In this document: piece by piece, positions 27,849-36,271 of the stretch
How the letters are laid out: each line of letters starts with the position of its first letter
Numbering within the stretch: the stretch's first letter is position 1
NCBI RefSeq assembly: GCF_040451425.1
Contig: NZ_CP144374.1
Span: forward strand, 868,001 to 932,000
Length of the DNA: 64,000 nt
Direction of reading: 5' to 3'
Source of the DNA: Thermodesulfovibrio sp. 3462-1
GTDB lineage: Bacteria > Nitrospirota > Thermodesulfovibrionia > Thermodesulfovibrionales > Thermodesulfovibrionaceae
The notes under the pieces: generated by a model
Told to the model about the DNA's origin: nothing
The model's database searches: none
The model's input: the letters and a program-made list of their open reading frames with translations, nothing else
Made by a program: the position numbers and the translations under genes

Positions 27849-28744
27849 GATGCAAAATCTGCGGTAGTTTAAAAGAAGGAGTAAGCCTGAGGCATTATAA
27901 TTTAAGAGTCTGTCTTGACTGTTTCCCTCATTTTTTTAAAAAAAGAGTTCAGGAAACAGTGGAAAAATTTAAAATGTTTGGACCAAAAGACAGTCTCATA
28001 GTGGCTCTTTCAGGTGGAAAAGACAGTATGAGCGTTACTAAAGCATTAAAAGACTTAGGATACAGTATAAAAGCCTTCCATATAAATGCAGACTTAGGTG
28101 AAGTTTCAAAAAAATCCATTGAAATTGTGCAGAATTTTTGCGAAATAGAAAAAATTCCTTTAAAAATTGTTCACTTAAAAGAAGAAATTGAAATATCGCT
28201 TGAAGAAATCTCAAAAATACTAAAAAAACCTGTATGTGCTGTCTGTGGAATGCTGAGAAGATATATTTTAAATAAACAGGCAGATGGCAAAACAATTGTA
28301 ACAGGACATACTCTTAATGATGAAGTTTCATTTATTTTAAAAAACATGATCTTCTGGCATGATGAACTTTTAGCAAGACAATCCCCAGTTCTTCAAGAAA
28401 AAGAAGGATTAAGCAGGAAGGTCAAACCTCTTTGCCTTATTACAGAGGAAGAAACTGAACTTTTCTGTAAACTCTCTAACATAACCTATGTTAGTGAAAC
28501 CTGTCCTTATAAGTCTGGAGTTTACGAGGTATTTAAAAAGCTTGTCTATGAAATAAACAAAGAGTTTCCAGGCTCAATTATAGGATTTTACAAAGGCTTT
28601 TTAAAAAGAATGAACAAATTCTATTGTCAATCCTCTGAGGAATTGCTACTACAAAGATGCAAAAATTGTGGTTACCTTACAACTTTAGAACTTTGCAGTG
28701 TTTGCAGACTTAAAGAAAAGTTGCTAAAATATAAAAATGGGTGA
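27830..28744 (+). CDS. TtcA/TtuA-family tRNA thiolase
   Basis: A 304-residue PP-loop ATP pyrophosphatase. It has an N-terminal zinc finger (CKICG...RVCLDCF), the ATP-binding loop ALSGGKDSMSV (~residue 62), internal cysteines (KPVCAVCGMLRR ~residue 128; SETCPYKSG ~224) that could bind a 4Fe-4S cluster, and a C-terminal zinc finger (CKNCGYLTT...CSVC). Two zinc fingers flanking the PP-loop are characteristic of the TtuA group, which makes 2-thioribothymidine at position 54 of tRNA in thermophiles and stabilises tRNA at high temperature. The assignment to TtuA rather than Ncs6 is likely but not certain. Confidence 0.86.
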   Translation: MQTKRVRCKICGSLKEGVSLRHYNLRVCLDCFPHFFKKRVQETVEKFKMFGPKDSLIVALSGGKDSMSVTKALKDLGYSIKAFHINADLGEVSKKSIEIVQNFCEIEKIPLKIVHLKEEIEISLEEISKILKKPVCAVCGMLRRYILNKQADGKTIVTGHTLNDEVSFILKNMIFWHDELLARQSPVLQEKEGLSRKVKPLCLITEEETELFCKLSNITYVSETCPYKSGVYEVFKKLVYEINKEFPGSIIGFYKGFLKRMNKFYCQSSEELLLQRCKNCGYLTTLELCSVCRLKEKLLKYKNG

Positions 28745-29258
28745 AGTTTTAAAAGCGGTTAAAGAAAGAAGAAGTATTAGGTCTTTTTTAAAAAAAGAAA
28801 TTCCTGATGATATTATTAAAAAGCTTATTGAAGCCCTGATATGGGCTCCGTCTGCAGGAAATCTTCAGGCAAGAAAATTTTATTTTGTAAAAAACAAAGA
28901 TACAAAGGGAAAACTTGCTCAGGCAGCTTTATATCAAACATTTATAGCCGATGCCCCGTTGGTTATTGTTGGATGCATAGATAAAAATAAAATCTTTCCA
29001 AGATATGGACAAAGAGGTGTGCAGCTGTATGCAATACAGGATGTGGCAACAAGCATTACAAATGCAATGCTTGTTGCTCATGAAAATGGGCTTGGAAGTT
29101 GCTGGGTTGGAGCATTTAGAGAAGAGGAAGTTTCAAAAATTCTTGCTCTGCCAAAACATTTAAGAGCTGTTGTTATATTGCCTGTTGGATATCCAGCATA
29201 TGTGCCTTTAGCACCACCAAGAGTGTCAATTAATGAAGCAGTGGAGTTTGTTGAATGA
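28737..29258 (+). CDS. Nitroreductase family protein
   Basis: A 173-residue FMN-dependent oxidoreductase of the nitroreductase fold. The N-terminal FMN-phosphate contact RRSIRSFLKKEIPDD and the following IEALIWAPSAGNLQ are typical, as are GLGSCWVGAFREEEV and the C-terminal PVGYP motif. Such enzymes reduce nitro compounds, quinones or flavins with NAD(P)H; the natural substrate is unknown. It overlaps the TtuA-like gene by 8 bases and the inositol-phosphatase gene by 4 bases, so it sits in one operon with them. Confidence 0.9.
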   Translation: MGEVLKAVKERRSIRSFLKKEIPDDIIKKLIEALIWAPSAGNLQARKFYFVKNKDTKGKLAQAALYQTFIADAPLVIVGCIDKNKIFPRYGQRGVQLYAIQDVATSITNAMLVAHENGLGSCWVGAFREEEVSKILALPKHLRAVVILPVGYPAYVPLAPPRVSINEAVEFVE

Positions 29259-30046
29259 AAGAGTATCTTACTGTTGCAATAGAAGCTGCCCAGAAAGCAG
29301 GAAATATTATTAAAGAAAGAATTGGGACAATCAAAGACAATGAAGTCACTCAAAAAAGTATATCAGATTATGTAACAGAAGTAGATGTTTTATCAGAAAA
29401 GACAATAATTGCTCACATTAAAAAGCACTTTCCAACTCATCAGATAATGTCTGAAGAGTCATCAAATGACTATAAAAAGGCAGAATATCTATGGATAATT
29501 GATCCTCTTGATGGAACAACAAATTTTATTCATGCTTTCCCTGTTTTTGCCATATCTATTGCTTTGATGTATAAAGGCGAGCTTGTTTTAGGAGTTGTTC
29601 ATGATCCAACAAGAGGTGAGACCTTTTATGCTGAAGCTGGCAGTGGTGCTTTTTTAAATGAAGAAAAAATAAGAGTATCCACACTGAGTTTACCAGAAAT
29701 GAGCCTTATTGCAACTGGTTTTCCGTTCAGAAACAAACAATTCATTCCAAGTTATGTAAAAATATTTCAATCACTTCTTTACTCTGTCAGTGATCTAAGA
29801 AGAGCTGGTGCTGCAGCAATTGATCTTGCCTATGTCGCATGCGGAAGAGTGGATGGATTCTTTGAATTTGCTTTAAGTCCCTGGGACATTGCAGCAGGTA
29901 TAGTTTTAATAAAACAAGCAGGCGGAGTGGTATCAGATTTTGATGGAGAAGAAAAATATTTAAAAACAGGACATATCATAGCAGGCAATCCTGTAATTCA
30001 TTCTTTCTTAGTGAAAAAAATAAGAGAAGTTTTATCAAGTAAATAA
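29255..30046 (+). CDS. Inositol monophosphatase family protein
   Basis: A 263-residue Mg-dependent sugar or inositol phosphatase. Metal ligands are in MSEESSND (~residue 69), IIDPLDGTTNFIHAFP (~85-100) and SPWDIAAG (~210). In thermophiles members may also hydrolyse fructose-1,6-bisphosphate; this is noteworthy because the dedicated FBPase gene in this window is frameshifted, but the sequence alone does not show such activity. The start overlaps the nitroreductase stop (ATGA). The 3' end overlaps thiE tail to tail by 12 bases. Confidence 0.92.
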   Translation: MKEYLTVAIEAAQKAGNIIKERIGTIKDNEVTQKSISDYVTEVDVLSEKTIIAHIKKHFPTHQIMSEESSNDYKKAEYLWIIDPLDGTTNFIHAFPVFAISIALMYKGELVLGVVHDPTRGETFYAEAGSGAFLNEEKIRVSTLSLPEMSLIATGFPFRNKQFIPSYVKIFQSLLYSVSDLRRAGAAAIDLAYVACGRVDGFFEFALSPWDIAAGIVLIKQAGGVVSDFDGEEKYLKTGHIIAGNPVIHSFLVKKIREVLSSK

Positions 30047-30652
30047 ATTTTTATACTCCTTAGCTCTTTCTCTGATTGAAGGAGCAGTCCAGATATCACT
30101 TACTACTGCAACAATATCTGCACCAAGATTTACTAACTCTTTAGCTCTTTCAACATTCAATCCTCCTATTACGCAAACAGGAATAGAAAGAATTTTTTTA
30201 GCCTCTATGATAATAGATTTATCAACTATTTCAGCTTGAGGTTTAGTTGGTGAATAATAAAAACTTCCAAAGGCAACATAACAGGCACCTAAAGATTCCA
30301 TGTTTTTAGCTTTTTTAATATCACCATAGCAAGAGACACCTATAATTTTGTTTTTTAACTTTTCTTTTACTTCAGAAATATCAGCATCTTCTTTGCCAAT
30401 ATGAACTCCATGAGCATCTAACTTCATAGCTAAATCTACTCTATCATTTACAATAAAGTAGGCATTATATTTTTCGCAAAGCTCTTTTAATAAAAATCCA
30501 TAAGGAAGAAGAAAATTATCAGAGTTGGTTTTATCCCTGAGCTGAACTACACAAGCACCTCCATTTAAAGCTTCTTCAACCATTTCAAGAATTTTTTCAT
30601 AGGGAGTTAATTTTTCATCTGTTATTACATAAAGTCCTTTTAATTTCAGCAT
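30035..30652 (-). CDS. thiE: Thiamine phosphate synthase
   Basis: A 205-residue TIM-barrel enzyme that joins the HMP-diphosphate and thiazole phosphate halves of thiamine. Signatures include KGLYVITDEKL at the N terminus, VVQLRDKTNS, YFIVNDRVDLAMKLDAHGVHIG (Asp/His active-site region), GVSCYG, YVAFGSFYYSPTKP and VCVIGGLNVERAKELVNLGADIVAVVS. Complete and of normal length. It is preceded by the small cysteine-cluster gene on the same strand. No other thiamine genes and no TPP riboswitch are visible in the window. Confidence 0.93.
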   Translation of the reverse strand: MLKLKGLYVITDEKLTPYEKILEMVEEALNGGACVVQLRDKTNSDNFLLPYGFLLKELCEKYNAYFIVNDRVDLAMKLDAHGVHIGKEDADISEVKEKLKNKIIGVSCYGDIKKAKNMESLGACYVAFGSFYYSPTKPQAEIVDKSIIIEAKKILSIPVCVIGGLNVERAKELVNLGADIVAVVSDIWTAPSIRERAKEYKNLFT

Positions 30653-30654
30653 TT

Positions 30655-30993
30655 TTATCTAAGTTCCTTTAAAAATTCTATAATTTTTTTAATTCTTTCA
30701 GGTAAATCAATTTCCGGTTTAATTTCTTTTAATTTAAGCCACTTCCACATCCCAATTGGACAAAAAGTAGCAAAGCTTATTTTGAAGTTTATGCAAACCT
30801 CTGGACGATTTTTATAACTTGTGCATGATGCTTCTTTCCATTGATTTCCGTTTATTGAAATATCAGTTAAATATGGACACTTCTGGTTTTCAGGCTTCTT
30901 TACTCCATTTGGCAGTGGCACTGCCCAACGATAACAACACTCTGCACATCTAAGACATACAAAATTTTTTTTCTGCAGTATCCAGTATTTCAT
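30655..30993 (-). CDS. YkgJ-type cysteine-cluster protein
   Basis: A 112-residue protein with the CxxC-rich iron- or zinc-binding pattern of the YkgJ family: FVCLRCAECCYRWAVPLP near residue 12, CPYL near 40, CTSYKNRPEVCINF near 58 and FATFCPIG near 75. Eight cysteines could bind a 2Fe-2S or zinc site. The function of the family is unknown. It is the first gene of the thiE unit and is divergent from the Calvin-cycle operon. No Shine-Dalgarno precedes the ATG. Confidence 0.8.
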   Translation of the reverse strand: MKYWILQKKNFVCLRCAECCYRWAVPLPNGVKKPENQKCPYLTDISINGNQWKEASCTSYKNRPEVCINFKISFATFCPIGMWKWLKLKEIKPEIDLPERIKKIIEFLKELR

Positions 30994-31063
30994 TGAGTAA
31001 TTTACTGTCTAGACTCATAAATTTAAAAAATTTTAACATTTTCAAAATTCTAAAGACAATCTC

Positions 31064-31097
31064 TGTTACTTTTATTTGTTACCTAACAATGTTACCT
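31064..31097 (+). promoter_or_regulatory. Three phased TGTTAC repeats upstream of the sigma-54 promoter
   Basis: TGTTACT (31064), TGTTACCT (31077) and TGTTACCT (31090) recur with exactly 13-base spacing. The middle copy forms a palindrome, TGTTA-CC-TAACA (31077-31088). They lie 50-85 bases before the -24 element, a usual distance for an enhancer-binding activator of sigma-54 promoters. The regulator is not identified. Confidence 0.5.
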
Positions 31098-31145
31098 TTC
31101 ATAACGAGCTTTTTTTTAACGTCTTAATTTTTCTTATTTTTTTGT

Positions 31146-31163
31146 TTGGCACAGAAATTGCTT
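31146..31163 (+). promoter_or_regulatory. Sigma-54 (-24/-12) promoter of the Calvin-cycle operon
   Basis: TTGGCAC-AGAAA-TTGCTT matches the RpoN consensus (TTGGCAC, five bases, TTGC). The invariant GG and GC dinucleotides (31148-31149 and 31160-31161) are correctly spaced. The predicted transcription start near 31173 leaves about 27 bases of leader, with AAAGGAGG before the transaldolase ATG at 31200. Confidence 0.8.
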
Positions 31164-31199
31164 GCTTTATTAAAATCAAAAAAATGAAAGGAGGAAGAT

Positions 31200-31850
31200 A
31201 TGCAAATATTTTTAGACACAGCAGAAATTGAAGCAATAAGAAGATGGGCAGTTACAGGAGTGGTTGATGGAGTTACAACAAATCCTACTTTGTTAGCCAA
31301 GGCAGGAGCTAAGGATGTAAAAAGCGTTATAAAAGAAATATCAAGCCTTGTGCGTGAACCTGTAAGCGTTGAAGTAATATCAACAGATGCTGAAGGAATG
31401 ATAAGAGAAGCTCGTGAGTATGCTTCATGGGGATTTAATATTGCAGTTAAAATTCCTATGACAGAACAAGGAATGAAAGCTGTAAATGTTCTTTCAAAGG
31501 AAGGAATTAAAACAAATGTTACCCTTATTTTCTCAACAAATCAAGGAATTATTGCAGCAAAAGCTGGAGCTACTTATGTAAGTCCTTTTATTGGAAGGCT
31601 TGATGACATTTCTCATGATGGATTAACTATTGTTCGAGAATTGGCAGAAATATTCAGAATTTATAATTTTACAACAAAGATAATTGCTGCAAGCATTCGT
31701 CATCCAATTCATGTCGTAGAAAGTGCTCTTGCTGGTGCTCATATTGCTACCATTCCGCCAAAGGTTCTTGAAAGCATGTTTAAACATCCGCTTACAGATA
31801 TAGGTATTGAAAGATTTTTAAAAGACTGGGAAAGTCTTCATAAAAAATAA
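31200..31850 (+). CDS. tal: Transaldolase (fructose-6-phosphate aldolase/small transaldolase type)
   Basis: A 216-residue TIM-barrel Schiff-base enzyme of the short transaldolase subfamily. It moves a dihydroxyacetone unit between fructose 6-phosphate and erythrose 4-phosphate. The N terminus [11 protein letters not shown], the [11 protein letters not shown] segment, the catalytic lysine (Lys84) in [10 protein letters not shown], and SPFIGRLDD are typical. The open frame is intact. It is the first gene of the operon, behind the sigma-54 promoter, with AAAGGAGG upstream. In the transaldolase form of the Calvin cycle it replaces sedoheptulose bisphosphatase chemistry; without carbon fixation it still serves the non-oxidative pentose-phosphate pathway. 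Confidence 0.93.
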   Translation: MQIFLDTAEIEAIRRWAVTGVVDGVTTNPTLLAKAGAKDVKSVIKEISSLVREPVSVEVISTDAEGMIREAREYASWGFNIAVKIPMTEQGMKAVNVLSKEGIKTNVTLIFSTNQGIIAAKAGATYVSPFIGRLDDISHDGLTIVRELAEIFRIYNFTTKIIAASIRHPIHVVESALAGAHIATIPPKVLESMFKHPLTDIGIERFLKDWESLHKK

Positions 31851-31866
31851 AAAGGAGGAAAGAGAA

Positions 31867-33150
31867 ATGAAGATGAAGTATATTGATTTTTTAGAAATTG
31901 GATACATTCCAAGAGAAAGTGATGTTTTAGCTGCATTTTATGTAGAGCCAGCAGAAGATGTAACTGTAGAAGAAGCAGCAGGAGCTGTTGCTTCAGAAAG
32001 TTCAATTGGCACCTGGACAGACCTTGCAACTATGAAACAAAGCATATGGGACGAATTAAGAGCAAAAGTTTATGCAATAGAGGACAATGTTGTGTATATA
32101 GCTTATCCTGAGGCACTTTTTGAACCAAGCAATATCCCTCAATTTTTAAGCAGCATTGCAGGAAATGTTTTTGGAATGAAAGCAGTTAAGGCTTTAAGAC
32201 TACTTGACATACGGGTAACTTCAATTTTTACAAAACATCTTCCAGGTCCTGCTTTTGGAGTTAGTGGCGTAAGAGATGTTTTAAATGTAAAGCACAGACC
32301 ACTTATTGGCACAATTGTGAAACCAAAACTCGGGCTTTCACCGAAAGAGCAGGCAGAAGTTGTATACAACTCTCTTGCTGGAGGACTTGATCTTGTAAAG
32401 GATGATGAAAATCTTACACATCAAGTTTTTTCAAACTTTGAAGAAAGAGTTTTACGGTGTCTTGAAGCAGTGCAAAAAGCAGAAAAGGAAACAGGAGAGA
32501 AAAAGGCTTATTTGCCCAATATCACTGCTCCTACTGAGGAAATGCTGAGAAGGGCTCAGTTTGTGAAAAACAATGGTGGAACCTATGTAATGGTTGATAT
32601 TGTTACAGCAGGATTTTCAGGACTGCAAGCTGTAAGGAATGCTAATTTAGGACTAATAATTCATGCTCACAGAGCAATGTATGCAAGTTTTGCGCGTCCT
32701 AAGAATCATGGAATTCACATGCTTGTTTTAGCAAAGCTTTCAAGGCTTGCAGGAGTTGACCAACTTCATATCGGAACAGTGGTAGGAAAAATGGAAGGTG
32801 ACAAAGCTGATGTAATGGTCTGCCATGAAGCTTTAGGAAACTCTGAACACACTCTTAATGCTCCTTTACCTCCTCAAAGTTGGTGAAATATAAAACCTGT
32901 TTTTTCAGTTGCTTCTGGAGGACCTCATCCTGGCCATGTTCCTGATCTTGTCAGTATATTTGGAATTGAGGCTGTGCTTCAGTTTGGTGGAGGAGTTCAT
33001 GGACATCCTGATGGAACTCGCTCAGGAGCAAAAGCTATAAGGGATGCTGCTGAGGCAGCAGTTCAAGGTAAAACTCTGGAAGAAGCAGCAAAGAAAAGTA
33101 AAGAACTGGCAAGAGCCTTAGAAAAATGGAAAGGGGTGGTAATAAAATGA
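31867..33150 (+). pseudogene. rbcL: Form III-type RuBisCO large subunit, interrupted by an in-frame TGA
   Basis: A 427-codon RuBisCO frame. Codon 340 (32884-32886) is TGA, and the frame then stays open for 87 codons to the true stop at 33150. Active-site residues look complete before the stop: Lys152 in VKPKLGL, the carbamylated lysine in LVKDDE (178-181), His268/Arg269 in HAHRAMY and Lys308 in VVGKMEG. After it come [11 protein letters not shown] and [11 protein letters not shown]. The residue replaced by TGA is probably the Gly that usually follows this Trp (GGA to TGA). GGPHPG has Pro where the family has Leu, a possible second lesion. A 339-residue product would lack the C-terminal phosphate-binding loops. 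Archaeal-like form III is my assignment from length and motifs. The stop overlaps the prk start. Confidence 0.9.
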
Positions 33151-33989
33151 AGCCAGTTTTAGTAGGAATTGCAGGAGACAGTGGAAGCGGAAAAAGTACA
33201 TTTGTTAAAACTCTGGCTAATTTGTTAGGAGAAAAAGAAGTAAGAGAAATATGCTTTGATGATTATCACTCCTTAGACAGATAAGAAAGAAAAGCTGTAA
33301 AGATAACCCCGCTTCATCCTCGGGCGAACAATCTTGGGCTGGCTATAGAACATATGTGGCATCTTAAACAAGGTAAAAAAATTTTAAAACCTGTATATGA
33401 TCACTCAACTGGAAAATTTGGGGAGACTGAATGGGTATTTCCTGTTCCCTACATAATATGTGAAGGATTGCATACATTTTACTTTAGTGTGCTTGCTGTG
33501 ATCTATGATTTAAAAATTTACTATGACACTGATCTTGAACTAAAAATAATATGGAAAATTCAAAGAGATGTTGTAGAAAGAGGATATTTTGCTGAAAAAG
33601 TAATAGAAGAGATAAGAGAAAGGCAAAAAGACATAAGAAACTTTGTTGAACCTCAGTCTCAATATGCTGACATTTTAATAAAGCTAAAACTGCATTCTAA
33701 TAATTCTATAGCTGTACAGTGGAATGATTCTATAGATGCTCAATGGTTCAAAAAAATTTTAAATGACCCTGATTCCTGGAATGCTGTAACAGAATGGTAT
33801 GGAGGCAAAAAATGGAATGTTTATGAGATAGCTCGACCATTTACAATCGATGAAGCAAAGAAAATATTTAAAATTGATAGTTCTTTCAAAATAAAAGAAA
33901 AAGAGCTTGAACCATATATGCTTGCAGCTGTTTTAGTTGCAAGCATACTTAAACAAATAAGAAATTTGAAAAACGAAAAGGAGGTGTAA
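33147..33989 (+). pseudogene. prk: Phosphoribulokinase, interrupted by an in-frame TAA
   Basis: The frame starts with [18 protein letters not shown] (P-loop at residues 10-18) and continues EICFDDYHSLDR, then TAA at codon 46 (33282-33284), then ERKAVKITPLHPRANN in the same frame to the stop at 33989. Relatives have LDRK at this point, so an AAA-to-TAA change is likely. The rest is recognisable PRK: KPVYDHSTG, CEGLHTFY (relatives usually have EGLHP) and KIQRDVVERGY. The enzyme would make ribulose 1,5-bisphosphate for RuBisCO. The C-terminal part could only be made by internal re-initiation and would lack the P-loop. The ATG overlaps the rbcL stop (ATGA). Confidence 0.9.
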
Positions 33990-33991
33990 AA

Positions 33992-34840
33992 ATGTTTGAA
34001 ACATTTGAATTAGTTTCAAATTACACAGAATTACAATCAGTAGCTTCAAGAATAAGAAAAAACATAATTGAGATGATTGCTAAGGCAGGCAGTGGACATC
34101 CTGGAGGAAGTCTTTCCTGCGTTGAGATTTTAACAACTCTTTATTTTAAAGTTTTAAGACTTAATCCAGAGTATCCAGAAGACATGGACAGAGATAGATT
34201 CATCCTTTCAAAAGGACATGCTGCACCTGCACTTTATGCAACCTTAGCTGAATTTGGTTTTATTCCAAAAGACTGGCTTCATAGTTTAAGAAAATTTGGA
34301 TCTCCACTTCAGGGACATCCTGATATGAAAAAGGTTCCAGGAATTGAAATATCTACAGGCTCTCTTGGTCAAGGTCTTTCAGTAGGAGTTGGAATGGCTT
34401 TAGGTGCAAAAATTCAAAAACTTGGATATCGTGTTTTTGTCCTTTTAGGAGATGGAGAATGTCAAGAAGGTCAGGTTTGGGAAGCTGCAATGGCTGCATC
34501 GCATTACAAACTTAACAACTTAATTGCAATCATTGACAGAAATAGACTTCAAATTGATGGAAATACAGAAGAGGTTATGTCCTTAGAGCCATTTGTTGAA
34601 AAATGGAAAGCCTTTGGCTGGATGACACTTGAAATAAACGGACATGATTTTGGTGAAATAATTCCGGCATTCCAGATAATTCCATATATATCAAAACCTC
34701 TTGCAATAGTGGCAAATACTGTTAAAGGTAAAGGAGTCTCATTTATGGAAAACAATGTTGACTGGCATGGTAAAGCTCCTAAGGCTGAGGAGGCTGAAGA
34801 GGCTCTTAAAGAACTCCAAGGAGTTTATGAGTTAGTGTAA
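33992..34840 (+). CDS. tktA: Transketolase, N-terminal (TPP-binding) subunit
   Basis: A 282-residue subunit of a split transketolase. TPP/metal-binding signatures are GSGHPGGSLSCVEILTTLYF (~residue 32), STGSLGQGLSVGVGMALG (~122) and LGDGECQEGQVWEAAM (~151), followed by IAIIDRNRLQIDG. It transfers two-carbon ketol units between sugar phosphates in the Calvin and pentose-phosphate pathways. The split into two genes is normal in archaea and many bacteria and is not damage. It has a Shine-Dalgarno (AAAGGAGGTG) and starts 2 bases after the prk stop. The frame is intact. Confidence 0.93.
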   Translation: MFETFELVSNYTELQSVASRIRKNIIEMIAKAGSGHPGGSLSCVEILTTLYFKVLRLNPEYPEDMDRDRFILSKGHAAPALYATLAEFGFIPKDWLHSLRKFGSPLQGHPDMKKVPGIEISTGSLGQGLSVGVGMALGAKIQKLGYRVFVLLGDGECQEGQVWEAAMAASHYKLNNLIAIIDRNRLQIDGNTEEVMSLEPFVEKWKAFGWMTLEINGHDFGEIIPAFQIIPYISKPLAIVANTVKGKGVSFMENNVDWHGKAPKAEEAEEALKELQGVYELV

Positions 34841-34852
34841 GGAGGTAAAAAA

Positions 34853-35794
34853 ATGCAAAAGAAAATAGCTACAAGACAGGCTTATGGTTCAGCTCTTGTG
34901 GATCTGGGCAAAAGCAACCCAAATGTTGTTGTATTGGATGCTGATTTATCAAAGTCAACATATACAGTAAAGTTTGCAAAAGAGTTTCCTGAAAGATTTT
35001 TCAATGCAGGAGTTGCAGAAGCAAATATGATGGGAATGGCAGCAGGTCTTGCTACGTGTGGATTTATAGTGTTTGCCTCCACTTTTGCTATATTTGCAAC
35101 TCAAAGGGCTTTAAACCAGATATTTCAAAGCATTGCATATCCTGAACTGAATGTGAAAATTGCTGCAAGTCATGCAGGAGTGACAGTTGGTGAAGATGGA
35201 GCAAGCCATCAATCTATTGATGATATATCCATAATGAGAGCAATTCCAGGAATGACTGTAATAGTTCCTGCAGACAGCACAGAAGCTTATCAAGCAACAA
35301 TTGCAGCAGCAAGACATTTTGGTCCTGTATATTTAAGACTTAGCAGAGCTCCAACTCCGCAGGTTCTACCTGAAGACTATATATTTAAAATTGGGAAAGC
35401 TTATGTATTAACAGAAGGTTCAGATGTAACTATAGTAGCCTGTGGAACAATGGTGTATGAAGCTATGGTAGCTCGAGAGAAGCTTAATTCTCATGGCATC
35501 ACTGCTGAAGTCATTAATATGAGCACAATAAAACCAATTGACAAAGAAACACTATTAAATTCTGTCAAAAAAACAGGATGTGTTGTAACAGTAGAAGAAC
35601 ACAGCATAATAGGCGGACTTGGTAGTGCAGTATGTGAGGTACTCTCTGAGGAGTATCCATGTCCTGTAAAAAAGATTGGAATTAAAGATCATTTTGGTCA
35701 GTCAGGAAAACCTGAAGAACTTCTTAAACATTATGGTCTTACCTCTGATGATATTGTTAATGGTGTAATAACTTTAAAAGGAGGTAGCCTATGA
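34853..35794 (+). CDS. tktB: Transketolase, C-terminal subunit
   Basis: A 313-residue partner of the preceding gene, holding the pyrimidine-binding and C-terminal domains. Signatures are ATRQAYGSALVDLGKSNPNV, FFNAGVAEANMMGMAAGLA (the catalytic Glu in GVAEANM, ~residue 55), SHAGVTVGEDGASHQSIDD (~102) and VTVEEHSIIGGLGSAVCE (~242). The frame is intact. GGAGG precedes the ATG, and its stop overlaps the gap start (ATGA). With the N-terminal subunit, transaldolase, RpiB and Rpe it completes a non-oxidative pentose-phosphate pathway. Confidence 0.93.
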   Translation: MQKKIATRQAYGSALVDLGKSNPNVVVLDADLSKSTYTVKFAKEFPERFFNAGVAEANMMGMAAGLATCGFIVFASTFAIFATQRALNQIFQSIAYPELNVKIAASHAGVTVGEDGASHQSIDDISIMRAIPGMTVIVPADSTEAYQATIAAARHFGPVYLRLSRAPTPQVLPEDYIFKIGKAYVLTEGSDVTIVACGTMVYEAMVAREKLNSHGITAEVINMSTIKPIDKETLLNSVKKTGCVVTVEEHSIIGGLGSAVCEVLSEEYPCPVKKIGIKDHFGQSGKPEELLKHYGLTSDDIVNGVITLKGGSL

Positions 35795-36271
35795 GGGTTG
35801 CTATAAATGGTTTTGGAAGAATAGGAAGATTGGTAACAAGAATCCTTTTTAATGAAAATCCTGAAAATGTTGATTTAGTTGCTATTAACAGTTCAAAAAA
35901 CACTGAGATGCTTAGCTATCTTCTTAAACATGACTCGGTATATGGAGAATTTAACAATAAAGAAATTTCCTATGACTCTGACCATTTATTGGTAGATGGC
36001 AAAAAAATTAAAATTATTGAGGAAAGACAGGATTTAACAAAGCTTCCGTGGAAAGAACTTGAAATTGACCTTGTTGTTGAGGCTACAGGAAAATTTAAGA
36101 AAAAAGAGGACTCCTACAAACACATTGAAGCAGGGGCTAAAAGAGTTTTAATTACAGCTCCAAGCGCTGAATCAGACATAATGGTTGTTTATGGAGTAAA
36201 TCATGCTGAAATAAAGCCGGAACATAAAATTATTTCAGCTGCCTCTTGCACAACAAACTGTACAGCTCCTA
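35791..36271 (+). pseudogene. gap: Glyceraldehyde-3-phosphate dehydrogenase, 3' half deleted
   Basis: The first 160 codons are normal GAPDH: NAD-binding INGFGRIGRLV, HDSVYGEF, VVEATGKF and the catalytic-cysteine motif SCTTNCTAP (Cys153). Homology stops exactly after this Ala-Pro. The next bases belong to pgk in another frame and the GAPDH frame ends at a TGA at 36298-36300 after ten unrelated residues. About 175 codons, including the whole catalytic domain after the cysteine, are missing. The product cannot be active. The ATG overlaps the tktB stop. Whether another gap gene exists elsewhere cannot be seen here. Confidence 0.92.

Noticed and set aside
32884-32886. TGA in rbcL as selenocysteine or as a recoded glycine codon
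   Set aside because: RuBisCO has no selenocysteine here and no SECIS-like hairpin is evident just after the codon. TGA is the normal stop of many neighbouring genes, so glycine recoding of TGA is excluded.
31867-33150. RuBisCO-like protein (form IV) instead of true RuBisCO
   Set aside because: The catalytic lysines, the carbamylation KDDE motif and the HxHR motif are all present, and prk is adjacent, so a former carboxylase is more likely.
33992-35794. Transketolase as another broken gene
   Set aside because: The two halves have separate ribosome sites, proper starts and full domains; split transketolases are normal in many archaea and bacteria.
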